Notes: generated by a model not told the origin, from the sequence alone. DNA of 34,803 nucleotides from JANMAT01 sp031359995 (GCA_031359995.1 JANMAT010000026.1:1-34803), one strand, 5' to 3'; shown: positions 16,466 to 24,185, counted from the stretch's first letter. Made by a program: numbers and translations.

Positions 16466-17202
16466 CCCGTCCGCTCGTCCTCGTCGGCGCGGGTGGCTTC
16501 GCCCGGGAGACGGCCGAGCTGGTGCGCGCCGTGAACGACGTGCACCCCACCTGGCACCTGCTCGGCTACCTCGACGACGCGCCGGCCCTCGCCGGTGTCA
16601 CGGTGTCGGGCCTACCGGTGCTCGGTGGCCTCGACACCCTCGACGAGCACCCCGACGCCGCCGTCGTGGTGTGCGTCGGCAACCCGGGCAACTACGTGGC
16701 CCGGGCCAAGGTGGTGGCCCGGTTCGGCCTGCCCGCCGACCGTTACGCCACCCTGGTGCACCCCATGGCCGTCGTGCCCCGCTCGGCCCGCCTCGGCGTC
16801 GGCACCGTGGTGCACGCCACCTCCGTGCTCACCTGCGACGTGACCGTCGGCGCCCATGTGGCGATCATGCCCGCCGTCGTGCTGACCCACGACGACGTCG
16901 TGGGCGACTTCGTCACCTTCGGCGCCGGTGTGTGCCTGGCCGGCGCCACGCGGATCGAGACCGGTGCCTACATCGGCTCGGGTGCGCTCGTGCGCGAGCA
17001 CCTCACCGTGGGTGCGTGGTCGATGGTGGGGATGGGCTCCGTCGTCACCCACTCGGTCCCGAGCGGTGAGGTGTGGATGGGCTCGCCCGCCCGCTACCTG
17101 CGCGATGCCCCCGTCCTGCACCCCGTCGTGGTCGACCACGTCGCGCCCGTTCCCGCGCTGGTCATGACGACCGGCGCCCGTTCCCTGGAGGGTCCGCCGT
17201 GA
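16462..17202 (+). CDS. NeuD/PglD-like sugar acetyltransferase
   Basis: A 246-residue acetyltransferase with the two-part NeuD/PglD architecture. A small Rossmann-like nucleotide-sugar-binding domain begins with LVLVGAGGFARETAEL (residues 5-20). A left-handed beta helix of hexapeptide repeats follows (about 105-215), with VVHATSVLTCDVTVG and the loop VLTHDDVVGDFV, and a final GSPARYL. These enzymes use acetyl-CoA to acetylate a 4-amino group of UDP-sugars (PglD) or sialic acid hydroxyls (NeuD). Given the DegT gene directly upstream, N-acetylation of its product is the better guess. A C-terminal tail of about 25 residues after the helix is unusual and unassigned. Confidence 0.85.
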   Translation: MTRPLVLVGAGGFARETAELVRAVNDVHPTWHLLGYLDDAPALAGVTVSGLPVLGGLDTLDEHPDAAVVVCVGNPGNYVARAKVVARFGLPADRYATLVHPMAVVPRSARLGVGTVVHATSVLTCDVTVGAHVAIMPAVVLTHDDVVGDFVTFGAGVCLAGATRIETGAYIGSGALVREHLTVGAWSMVGMGSVVTHSVPSGEVWMGSPARYLRDAPVLHPVVVDHVAPVPALVMTTGARSLEGPP

Positions 17203-18329
17203 CCATCACCCAGCTCGATCACGTCCCCCTCGTCGACCTGCGCGCCCAGCACGACGAGGTCGCCGACGCGGTCCGTGCCGCCTTCGACCGCATCCTCGAC
17301 GCCACCGCGTTCGTCGGTGGTCCCGACGTGGCTGCCTTCGAGGTGGCGTTCGCCGCATACTGCGAGCGTCGCCACTGCATCGGGGTCGCCAACGGCACCG
17401 ATGCCATCGAGATGGTGCTGCGCGGTCTCGGCATCGGCGCCGGCGACGAGGTCGTGGTGCCGACCAACACCTTCATCGCCACCGCCGAGGCCGTGGCCCG
17501 CGCCAACGCCCGGCCGGTGCTCGTCGACTGCGATCCGTTGCACCACCTGATCGACCCGGCCCAGGTGGCCCGGGCGATCACGCCCCGCACGCGCGCCGTG
17601 ATCGGCGTGCACCTGTTCGGGCAGCAGGCGCCCATGGAGCACGTGGCCGACGTCGTCGCCGGCCGCGCCATCGCCCTCGTCGAGGACGCCGCCCAGGCCC
17701 AGGGCGCGCTGCGCCACCTGCGGCCGATCGCCTCGTGGGGCGCGGCGGCGGCCACGAGCTTCTACCCGGGCAAGAACCTGGGCGCCTACGGCGATGCCGG
17801 TGCCGTCGTCACCGACGACGAGCAGCTCGCCGCCACGGTGCGCATGATCGGCAGCCACGGCGGCGCCCGTCGCTACGAGCACGACGTGATCGGCTGCAAC
17901 TCCCGCCTCGACACCCTGCAGGCCGCCGTGCTGAAGGTGAAGCTCGCCCGGCTGGACGGCTGGAACGCCGCCCGCCGCGTGGCCGCCGCCCGATACGACG
18001 AGCTCCTGGGCGACCTGGACCGGGCCGGCCGCGTCACGCGGCCGGCCACGCTCGCCGGCAACGTCCACGTGTGGCACCTGTACGTGGTGAAGGTGGCCGA
18101 CCGCGACGTGGTGCTGTCGCGCCTGAACGCCGCCGGCGTGGGCGCCGGCATCCACTACCCGGTGCCGGTGCACCTGACGAAGGCCTTCGCCGAGCTCGGT
18201 CAGGGGAGGGGTTCGTTCCCGGTGGCCGAGGCGCTGGCCGACCAGATGATCTCGCTGCCGATGTACCCGCACATCACCGCCGCCCAGCAGGCCCGGGTCG
18301 TCGAGGTCCTCACCGGAGCGCTGTCATGA
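17199..18329 (+). CDS. DegT-family 3-keto-sugar aminotransferase (WlbC/FdtB-like)
   Basis: A 376-residue PLP enzyme starting at a GTG that overlaps the preceding stop. The opening PLVDLRAQHDEV, the loop NGTDAIEMVLRGLG, the PLP Asp in ALVEDAAQAQGA and the Lys in SFYPGKNLGAYGDAG (K192) are characteristic of the WlbC/WbpE/FdtB/QdtB group, which aminates C3 of a 3-keto NDP sugar. Together with the WlbA-like dehydrogenase at 13276 and the WlbB-like acetyltransferase immediately downstream, it completes the three-enzyme set for a 2,3-diacetamido sugar. It differs clearly from the DegT protein at 15305, so the operon probably handles two amination positions. Confidence 0.9.
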   Translation: MTITQLDHVPLVDLRAQHDEVADAVRAAFDRILDATAFVGGPDVAAFEVAFAAYCERRHCIGVANGTDAIEMVLRGLGIGAGDEVVVPTNTFIATAEAVARANARPVLVDCDPLHHLIDPAQVARAITPRTRAVIGVHLFGQQAPMEHVADVVAGRAIALVEDAAQAQGALRHLRPIASWGAAAATSFYPGKNLGAYGDAGAVVTDDEQLAATVRMIGSHGGARRYEHDVIGCNSRLDTLQAAVLKVKLARLDGWNAARRVAAARYDELLGDLDRAGRVTRPATLAGNVHVWHLYVVKVADRDVVLSRLNAAGVGAGIHYPVPVHLTKAFAELGQGRGSFPVAEALADQMISLPMYPHITAAQQARVVEVLTGALS

Positions 18330-18928
18330 CCGCGGCGACTCCCGGCGTCTTCGTGCACGCCCACGCGCTGTGCGAGAGCAAGCAGGTCGGCCCGGGCACG
18401 CGCGTGTGGGCGTTCGCCCACGTGCTGCCGGGCGCGGTCATCGGCTCCGGCTGCAACATCGGTGACCACGCCTTCGTCGAGGGCGGTGCCCGCATCGGCG
18501 ATCGCGTCACGGTGAAGAACGCCGTGCTGGTGTGGGACGGCGTCACGGTGGAGGACGACGTGTTCCTCGGCCCCAACGTGGTGTTCACCAACGACCTGAA
18601 CCCGCGGGCCCACGTGAAGAAGACCCGCGACCAGTTCCTGGCCACGCGCGTCTGCCACGGGGCGACCATCGGAGCCAACGCCACCATCGTGTGCGGCGTC
18701 ACCGTCGGGCATCACGCCTTCGTGGCCGCCGGTGCGGTTGTCACCAAGGACGTGCCGCCCCACACCCTCGTCGCCGGCGTGCCGGCCCGGCCGATGGGCT
18801 GGGTGTGCGCGTGCGGTGAGCGCCTGCACGACGAACTGCGCTCCGAGTGCGGTCGACGCTACCGGGTCGACCCGGTCGGTCTGCTGACCGAGGTCAACCA
18901 CGAGGGCGCCGGCGCGGTCGCCCGCTGA
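18326..18928 (+). CDS. WlbB/WbpD-like UDP-sugar N-acetyltransferase with degenerate zinc ribbon
   Basis: A 200-residue left-handed beta-helix acetyltransferase. Hexapeptide repeats run from about residue 8 to 155, with the family hallmark VVFTNDLNPRAH and the end VAGVPARPMGWV. WlbB/WbpD acetylates the 3-amino group of UDP-2-acetamido-3-amino sugars using acetyl-CoA. After the helix, residues 161-175 hold CACGERL and SECGRRY, a remnant of the four-Cys ribbon common in this family; the first Cys of the second pair is replaced by Arg (R172). It is the last gene of the amino-sugar operon and ends 19 bases from the convergent second Rieske gene. Confidence 0.9.
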   Translation: MTAATPGVFVHAHALCESKQVGPGTRVWAFAHVLPGAVIGSGCNIGDHAFVEGGARIGDRVTVKNAVLVWDGVTVEDDVFLGPNVVFTNDLNPRAHVKKTRDQFLATRVCHGATIGANATIVCGVTVGHHAFVAAGAVVTKDVPPHTLVAGVPARPMGWVCACGERLHDELRSECGRRYRVDPVGLLTEVNHEGAGAVAR

Positions 18929-18947
18929 GCGAGCGAAGGCCCACCTG

Positions 18948-20027
18948 TCAGGCGGGCAGGTGCGGGTCGACCGCCTCGCGCAGCATCGTCTGGAAGAGGC
19001 CGAGGGCGTGTTCGTGCCGGGGGCTGAGCAGGCCCATGTCGTACATGCCCGACAGCAGGTTGCGGTGCACGTGCTCGCACACGCGCACGTCCTCGTCGGC
19101 GACCTCCTCGGACTCCTTCACCAGTTCGTCGACGCCCTCGGCGTCGTCGGCGAAGAAGTACTCGAAGATGAGCTCGGTACGGTCGTGGCCGCGAGGCAGC
19201 CATCGCTCCACGGCCATGCCTCCCTCGAAAACGTTGAACGAGAACGTCGGCCACAGGTAGCCCCAGACGCCCGACCACTCGGTGGCGGTGCGGGGCGGCG
19301 CGTCATGCAGGTTCCAGCGTGGGTCGCTGCCGATGCGCACGCGGTAGAGGCGGGCGTTCACCGCGCGCGACAGCGTGAACGGGTGCACGGTCGGTAGGTG
19401 GTAGCCCTCGTTGAAGTTGTCGGCGTAGGCCTTCCAGTTGCAGGCCATGAGCCGTCGGGTGCGCGAGTGGAAGCGGTACGTCTCGAGCGGGTAACGGACG
19501 CACTCGGCGTCGAAGCCCGCCATCCACGTGGACAGGTCGTCCGTGTCGTCGTGCAGGCACACGAAGACCATGCCCCGCCACGTGGCCACCCGCACCGGGG
19601 TGAGCGACAGGTTGCCATCGGGGTCGGCGCCGAAGTCGCGGGCGTGGCGCAGGCTGCCGTCCGGGTTGAACACCCAACCGTGGTAGCGGCACACGAGGCT
19701 GGCCTGGCACCCCTCACCGTCCCACACGATGGGGCCGGCCCGGTGGGGGCACACGTTGTGGAAGGCCCGCAGCCCCCCTTCGGCGGTGCGCTGCACGAAC
19801 AGCGGCCAGCCGGCGAGGTTCTCGGTCAGGTAGTCGCCGGGGCGACGGAGCTGGTACTCGTAGCCCACCAGGTTCCACGCCGGAGCGAAGACCTGCTGCC
19901 GTTCGACGGCGAACACCTCAGGGGCGGTGTAGTACCGGGCGGGGAGCGTGGTTGTGTACTCGATGGCCGCGAGCCTAGGGGATGGCGAACCCTCGGCACC
20001 GGCTGCGCCCGGGCGTGGTCTCGACAT
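18948..20027 (-). CDS. Rieske non-heme iron oxygenase, catalytic subunit (copy 2)
   Basis: A paralogue of the protein at 2876-3880. It shares the Rieske motifs CPHRAGPIVW and CRYHGW, the iron-site segment DNFNEGYHLPTVHP with two His, and DEDVRVCEHVHRNL with the likely Asp ligand. Homology to copy 1 begins only at TTTLPARYY, about 21 residues inside the ATG start used here (20027). The extra N-terminus is Pro/Gly/Ala-rich with no recognisable domain, and that ATG lies ten bases after a strong hairpin. A -10 element (TAGGCT) seven bases before an in-frame ATC (19964) sits just where copy 1 starts, so the real start may be non-canonical there. The end is secure. The function is oxygenation of an unknown substrate, needing an external reductase. 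Confidence 0.85.
   Translation of the reverse strand: MSRPRPGAAGAEGSPSPRLAAIEYTTTLPARYYTAPEVFAVERQQVFAPAWNLVGYEYQLRRPGDYLTENLAGWPLFVQRTAEGGLRAFHNVCPHRAGPIVWDGEGCQASLVCRYHGWVFNPDGSLRHARDFGADPDGNLSLTPVRVATWRGMVFVCLHDDTDDLSTWMAGFDAECVRYPLETYRFHSRTRRLMACNWKAYADNFNEGYHLPTVHPFTLSRAVNARLYRVRIGSDPRWNLHDAPPRTATEWSGVWGYLWPTFSFNVFEGGMAVERWLPRGHDRTELIFEYFFADDAEGVDELVKESEEVADEDVRVCEHVHRNLLSGMYDMGLLSPRHEHALGLFQTMLREAVDPHLPA
19972..19977 (-). promoter_or_regulatory. Putative -10 element (TAGGCT) inside the annotated Rieske copy 2 start region
   Basis: On the minus strand TAGGCT is followed by seven bases and then ATC GAG. This is the same layout as TAGCCT, six bases and GTG before Rieske copy 1. The element and spacing match the other leaderless starts, but no ATG, GTG or TTG is present at the expected place. 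Confidence 0.4.
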
Positions 20028-20037
20028 CAACCCAGCT

Positions 20038-20068
20038 GGGGGGCCGTCGCGGCGGACGACGGCCCCCC
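20038..20068 (-). terminator. Strong 12-bp GC hairpin after the GGDEF-EAL gene
   Basis: GGGGGGCCGTCG and CGACGGCCCCCC form a perfect 12-pair stem with a 7-base loop. It lies about 95 bases downstream of the stop of the minus-strand GGDEF-EAL gene. There is no U-tract, as is common for actinobacterial hairpin terminators. It ends ten bases before the ATG at 20027 and would hinder initiation there. Confidence 0.6.
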
Positions 20069-20163
20069 GTGCCGTGGGGGGAGGAGACGGCTGAGCTCTG
20101 GCGAGGCAGCCGTCGACCATCACAGAGCGCGGCCGGCGTCACGAGATACATCCGGTCCCGAGA

Positions 20164-22500
20164 TCACCCGGTCGTGGTCCCGCCGACGGTGCGCCGGTCG
20201 GGGGCGGTGGCCCGCCGCGCGAGCTCCTCGGGTGGCAGTGGCTTGCTGAACAGGTAGCCCTGGCCCTTGGCGCAGCCCATGGCCCCCAGGGCCATCGCCT
20301 GCGAGCGGGTCTCCACGCCCTCGGCGACGACGTCCTTGCCGAGCTCGCGCGCCATCACCACGATCGAGCGCACGAGGGCGCGGTCCTCGGCGCTGGTGTC
20401 CAGGTTGCTCACGAAGCTGCGGTCGATCTTGATGCGGTCGATGGGGAACCGGCGCAGGTGGGCCAGCGACGAGTAGCCGGTGCCGAAGTCGTCGAGCGCG
20501 ATCTGCACGCCGAGCGCCTTCAGCTGAGCGATGGTGCGCTCGACCTCGGGGCTGTCGTTGAGCAGGGCGGTCTCGGTGATCTCCAGGTAGAGCTGATGGG
20601 GTGGCACGGCGGCCCGTTGCAGCGCAGCCATGACGGTGGGCACCAGGCCGGGATCGTTCAGCTGACGGGCGGCCACGTTCACCGACATCGACGTGGAGCG
20701 CGCGCACACGCCGGTGGTGATCCACCGGCGCAGCTGATCGAGGCTCTCGGCGATGGCCCAGGCTCCCAGCGGCACCACCAGGCCGGTCTCCTCGGCCACG
20801 TGGATGAAGCTGGTCGGCCCGATCGGTGTGCCGTTGCGCGTCCACCGCATGAGCGCTTCGTACCCGCTCAGGGCACCGTTGCTCAGTTCGAGCACCGGCT
20901 GGTACCACATGGCGAGCTCGCCCCGGTCGAGGGCGCGCCGCAGGCTGTCCTCGGTGTCGACGCGCTCCTCCACGGCCCGGCGCATCGTGTCGTCGAACAG
21001 CAGCGCCCCGCCGCGGCTCTCTCCCTTGGCCCGGTGCAGCGCGGTGTCGGCCTGCCGGAACAGCTCGTGGGCCGGCGTGCTCCGGCCGCGCAGGTTGGTG
21101 GCCACGCCGATCGTGCCGGTCAGGTAGATCTCGCTGCCCTGGATCCGCAGCGGACGGGCGAACACGCCGAGCAGCCGGTCGGCGGTGCGCAGGAGGGCGT
21201 CGTCGCCGCCCACGTCCACCACGGCGACGGTGAACTCGTCGCCGGCGGTGCGACCCACCATTGCCGTCGGCGGCGCCGCCGTCTCCAGCCGGTGGGCGAG
21301 CTCGCGCAGCACGGCGTCGCCGACCCGGCTGCCCCGGGTGTCGTTCACCTGCTGGAAGCGATCGACGTCCACGATGAACACGGCGGCGTCGCGGTTGCGC
21401 CTGAGCGCTCCGTGCAGGGCATGGGTCAGGTGGTCCTCGACCTGGGCCCGTTGGGGGAGCCCGGTGAGGCGGTCGTGACGGGTGGCGTGCACCAGCTCGG
21501 TCTGGGCCCGGTCGCCGGCCGCGATGGCCCGCACCATGCGCACCACCACGGCGGCCAGGGTCGCCAGGGCCAGCAGACCCACGACCGTGCGGTCGTGGCC
21601 GTCGAGCACCGGTCCAAAGGCCAGCAGGGCCATGGTGAGAGCCAGGGCGGCCACGACGAGGGTGAGGCGGATGCCGGCCCGTCGGGGCCGCACCAGGTCG
21701 ATGGCCTCGGTCAACAGGCCCATCGAGGGGTGCCGCGCCGCGGCGACGAGCCCCAGCGCGCCGACCGCCAGGCCGAGCAGGTGGGCACCGTCGGCGTCGG
21801 TCAGGTGGCCGGTGAGGCGCAGGAGGCTGGCGGTGTCGGCCACCACCACGCCGCCGACGGCCAGGGCCAGGAACCACACGGCGGGTAGGCGCATCGAGTC
21901 GGCGAACACGAGGCACACGCCGAGGAACACGAGCACGGCGTCCACCGCCAGGTAGGCGCCCTGGGCCAGCAGCAGGGTGGTGGCCGTACCGTCGGCGATG
22001 GCCGGGCGCAAGGCCAGGTCGTACACGACGAGCGCCGTGACCAGGCCCATCGCCGCCGCGTCGAACAGCAGCGGAGCGGCCGACCGGCCGCCGCGACGCC
22101 GCACCATGCCGGCCAGGGCGGCGATGCCGGCCAGCGACCCGGCGGTGGCCGCCGCCACCAGCGCCTGCGATCGCCACCCGGTCGCCGGGTCGTGCCACAC
22201 CGCGTTGCCCAGGGCCCAGGTCACGTGGCACAGGACCATGGCCACCGCCAGGTACCACGGCCCCGCCGGTCGGGGGTGGTGACGACGGACGCCGGTCACG
22301 ATGGCGGCCGCCGCCACCAGACCGAGGGCGGCGAGGGCCGCGTTGGCCCGGGTGCCGTCGGGCCAACCGGCCGCCACCACCAGCGGGGTCAGGGCGAACA
22401 GGGTGAACAGCGCCGAGGGATGATCCCGTCGGCGCGAGGTCGTGGCCGAGCTGCGGTCGCCCCCGTCCGGGTGTGGGGTGTGGTCCGCCGCCGTCATCAC
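20164..22500 (-). CDS. Membrane-anchored GGDEF-EAL cyclic-di-GMP enzyme
   Basis: A 778-residue protein. Residues about 30-325 contain some eight hydrophobic helices forming an integral membrane sensor with no recognised ligand motif. A GGDEF domain (about 335-505) has RTAGDEF at 417-423, so the first Gly of the signature is Ala; AGDEF variants can be active. No inhibitory RxxD site is visible upstream of it. The EAL domain (about 515-765) is intact: YEALMRW (547-553), DDFGTGYSS (670-678), KIDRSFV and VAEGVET. It should therefore hydrolyse cyclic-di-GMP and perhaps make it. It starts GTG-ATG, so either codon may be used. It is a single gene with a double palindrome directly upstream and a strong hairpin downstream. 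Proximity to the glycan locus is suggestive only. Confidence 0.92.
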   Translation of the reverse strand: MMTAADHTPHPDGGDRSSATTSRRRDHPSALFTLFALTPLVVAAGWPDGTRANAALAALGLVAAAAIVTGVRRHHPRPAGPWYLAVAMVLCHVTWALGNAVWHDPATGWRSQALVAAATAGSLAGIAALAGMVRRRGGRSAAPLLFDAAAMGLVTALVVYDLALRPAIADGTATTLLLAQGAYLAVDAVLVFLGVCLVFADSMRLPAVWFLALAVGGVVVADTASLLRLTGHLTDADGAHLLGLAVGALGLVAAARHPSMGLLTEAIDLVRPRRAGIRLTLVVAALALTMALLAFGPVLDGHDRTVVGLLALATLAAVVVRMVRAIAAGDRAQTELVHATRHDRLTGLPQRAQVEDHLTHALHGALRRNRDAAVFIVDVDRFQQVNDTRGSRVGDAVLRELAHRLETAAPPTAMVGRTAGDEFTVAVVDVGGDDALLRTADRLLGVFARPLRIQGSEIYLTGTIGVATNLRGRSTPAHELFRQADTALHRAKGESRGGALLFDDTMRRAVEERVDTEDSLRRALDRGELAMWYQPVLELSNGALSGYEALMRWTRNGTPIGPTSFIHVAEETGLVVPLGAWAIAESLDQLRRWITTGVCARSTSMSVNVAARQLNDPGLVPTVMAALQRAAVPPHQLYLEITETALLNDSPEVERTIAQLKALGVQIALDDFGTGYSSLAHLRRFPIDRIKIDRSFVSNLDTSAEDRALVRSIVVMARELGKDVVAEGVETRSQAMALGAMGCAKGQGYLFSKPLPPEELARRATAPDRRTVGGTTTG

Positions 22501-22502
22501 GG

Positions 22503-22532
22503 GTCATGACGGCGTCACGGTTCCGTCATGAC
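22503..22532. promoter_or_regulatory. Double GTCATGAC palindrome between GGDEF-EAL and phoH
   Basis: The self-complementary octamer GTCATGAC occurs at 22503-22510 and 22525-22532, with centres 22 bases apart, about two helical turns. A further inverted pair, GGCGTCA (22511-22517) and TGACGCC (22529-22535), is woven into it. The first copy begins three bases from the GGDEF-EAL start, so a bound dimer pair would block that gene's transcription or translation initiation. Confidence 0.5.
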
Positions 22533-22593
22533 GCCGAACGCGCGATTTCTGTGGCGGTCGGGGAACGGAGGGGCGGGGCGGGGCCGACATCGC

Positions 22594-22599
22594 TACCAT
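22594..22599 (+). promoter_or_regulatory. -10 element (TACCAT) for the phoH operon
   Basis: TACCAT is followed by eight bases and a GTG at 22608, the same spacing as before other leaderless genes here. The phoH start itself is eleven bases further on. Confidence 0.5.
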
Positions 22600-22607
22600 C
22601 TGTGGGG

Positions 22608-22622
22608 GTGACCCTGACGTGA
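22608..22622 (+). CDS. Possible four-codon leader peptide coupled to phoH
   Basis: GTG ACC CTG ACG TGA begins at the expected transcription start and its stop overlaps the phoH start as GTGA. This is the same four-base overlap used between genes throughout the window. It encodes only V(M)-T-L-T, so any role would be to deliver ribosomes to phoH from a leaderless mRNA. The alternative is ordinary initiation at 22619 using the G-run at 22604-22608. Confidence 0.3.
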   Translation: MTLT

Positions 22623-23605
22623 CCGCTGCTTCCCACCCCACCACCCGTGTCGACGTCGTGGTCCCGGGCAACCACCTCATGGCCCCCCTCGTGGGTCAAC
22701 GCGACGAGCACCTCAAGCAGATCGAGCAGTCGTTCCCCGGCACCGCCATCGCCGTGCGGGGCAACGAGGTCACCATCTCGGGGCCCGACGCCGAGCAGGT
22801 CGGCCAGCTGTTCGAGGAGCTCGTGCTCCTGCTGCAGCAGGGCCAGTCGCTCGACATGGGTGCCCTGGGTCGCTCCATCGACATGGTGCGCGCCGCCGAG
22901 CGGCCCAGTGCCGTGCTCACCGATCAGGTGCTCCGCTCGGCCAAGGGCCGCACCGTGCGCCCGAAGACGGCGGGCCAGAAGCGCTACGTCGATGCGGTGC
23001 GCGAGCACGTCATCACGTTCGCCCTCGGCCCGGCCGGCACCGGCAAGAGCTGGCTGGCGGTGGCCCTGGCCGTGCAGTCGCTGCAGGCCAAGCAGGTGCA
23101 GCGCATCATCCTCACCCGGCCTGCGGTGGAAGCAGGCGAGCGCCTGGGCTTCCTGCCCGGCGATCTCATGGCGAAGGTCGATCCGTACCTGCGGCCCCTG
23201 TACGACGCCCTCTACGACATGGTCGAACCTGAGGGCGTCGCCAAGCTGGTGGAGAAGCAGACGATCGAAGTGGCACCCCTCGCATTCATGCGCGGTCGAA
23301 CCCTCAACAACAGCTTCATCATCCTGGACGAAGCGCAGAACACGACACCCGAGCAGATGAAGATGTTCCTCACGCGCATCGGGTTCGGCTCGCGCGTCGT
23401 GGTCACCGGTGACACCACCCAGGTCGACGTGCCCGGTGGTCGCTCCGGCCTGCGCGGCCTCGAGGCCGTGCTCGAGGGCATCGAAGGTCTGACCTTCGTG
23501 CACCTCACCGGCGCCGACGTCGTGCGCCACCGCATCGTGGCCGACATCGTCGCCGCCTACGAGCGCCAGGACGAGCGCCAGGCGAAGCGAGAGCCCCGTG
23601 CCTGA
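22619..23605 (+). CDS. phoH: PhoH-family ATPase
   Basis: A 328-residue cytoplasmic P-loop ATPase related to the N-terminal half of RNA helicases. Walker A is GPAGTGKS (137-144) and Walker B is IILDEAQN (234-241). The motif ILTRPAVEAGE and the final VVTGDTTQVD are diagnostic of PhoH. A short N-terminal KH-like region (about 10-75) precedes it, as is usual in the actinobacterial form. The family is linked to RNA processing, usually beside YbeY. The GTG start is taken from the conserved beginning of the frame. It overlaps ybeY by eight bases, heading the operon phoH-ybeY-corC-era. Confidence 0.94.
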   Translation: MTAASHPTTRVDVVVPGNHLMAPLVGQRDEHLKQIEQSFPGTAIAVRGNEVTISGPDAEQVGQLFEELVLLLQQGQSLDMGALGRSIDMVRAAERPSAVLTDQVLRSAKGRTVRPKTAGQKRYVDAVREHVITFALGPAGTGKSWLAVALAVQSLQAKQVQRIILTRPAVEAGERLGFLPGDLMAKVDPYLRPLYDALYDMVEPEGVAKLVEKQTIEVAPLAFMRGRTLNNSFIILDEAQNTTPEQMKMFLTRIGFGSRVVVTGDTTQVDVPGGRSGLRGLEAVLEGIEGLTFVHLTGADVVRHRIVADIVAAYERQDERQAKREPRA

Positions 23606-24185
23606 GCAGTCCCGACCCCGCCTCGGTCACCCGCGTCGCATCGGTGGCGATGGCGAGGCAGAGGTGTTCGTGGCCGACGAGCAGGACGCCATCGCCGTCG
23701 ACGTGGCCCGCTGGCAGACGCTGGCCCGGGGCGTGCTGGCCACCGAGGGCGTGCGCGGCCACGTGGAGATGTCGCTGCTGTTCATCGCCCCCGACGACAT
23801 GGCCGAGCTGAACGAGCAGTTCATGGGCAAGACCGGCCCCACCGACGTGCTCGCCTTCCCGATCGACGCGTCCGAGATCGAGGTCGCCAGCCTGCCGGCG
23901 CGCTCCATCGGGCCCGACCGGGCCCCGGCTGATCCGGGCGACATGCCGTTGCTGCTCGGCGACGTGGTGGTGTGCCCGTCGATCGCCGCCGACCAGGCGC
24001 CCGAGCACGCCGGCACCGTCGACGACGAGCTCGCCCTGCTGGTGGTGCACGGCATCCTGCACGTGCTGGGCCACGACCACGCCGAGCCCGAGGAGACCGC
24101 CCGCATGCGCGGGCGCGAGCTGGAGCTGTTGGAGCTGCTGCACTGGCACGGCCCGGCGCCCGGCGGCTTCCGTCAGGAGCAGTGA
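23598..24185 (+). CDS. ybeY: Endoribonuclease YbeY
   Basis: A 195-residue metalloprotein of the UPF0054/YbeY family, which takes part in 16S rRNA 3-prime maturation and ribosome quality control. The zinc-binding triad is in HGILHVLGHDH (H151, H155, H161), preceded by KTGPTDVLAFP. The region 90-120 is a longer, proline-rich insert than in E. coli YbeY, which explains the above-average length. The GTG at 23598 lies inside the end of phoH; the overlap indicates translational coupling. Its stop overlaps the next gene as GTGA. Confidence 0.95.
   Translation: MPEQSRPRLGHPRRIGGDGEAEVFVADEQDAIAVDVARWQTLARGVLATEGVRGHVEMSLLFIAPDDMAELNEQFMGKTGPTDVLAFPIDASEIEVASLPARSIGPDRAPADPGDMPLLLGDVVVCPSIAADQAPEHAGTVDDELALLVVHGILHVLGHDHAEPEETARMRGRELELLELLHWHGPAPGGFRQEQ

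Noticed and set aside
18942..18962. CACCTG/CAGGTG hairpin at the end of the second Rieske gene as a terminator
   Set aside because: Six pairs with a nine-base loop and no U-tract; such short dyads are common at this GC content.
20120..22507. Second long minus-strand frame (795 codons) over the GGDEF-EAL gene
   Set aside because: The other minus frame contains all GGDEF and EAL motifs; this one is Arg/Gly/Pro-rich noise.
24182..24184. Upstream start at 23972 for the CorC-like gene
   Set aside because: It would lie wholly inside ybeY; the GTG at 24182 has a ribosome site and begins the membrane domain.
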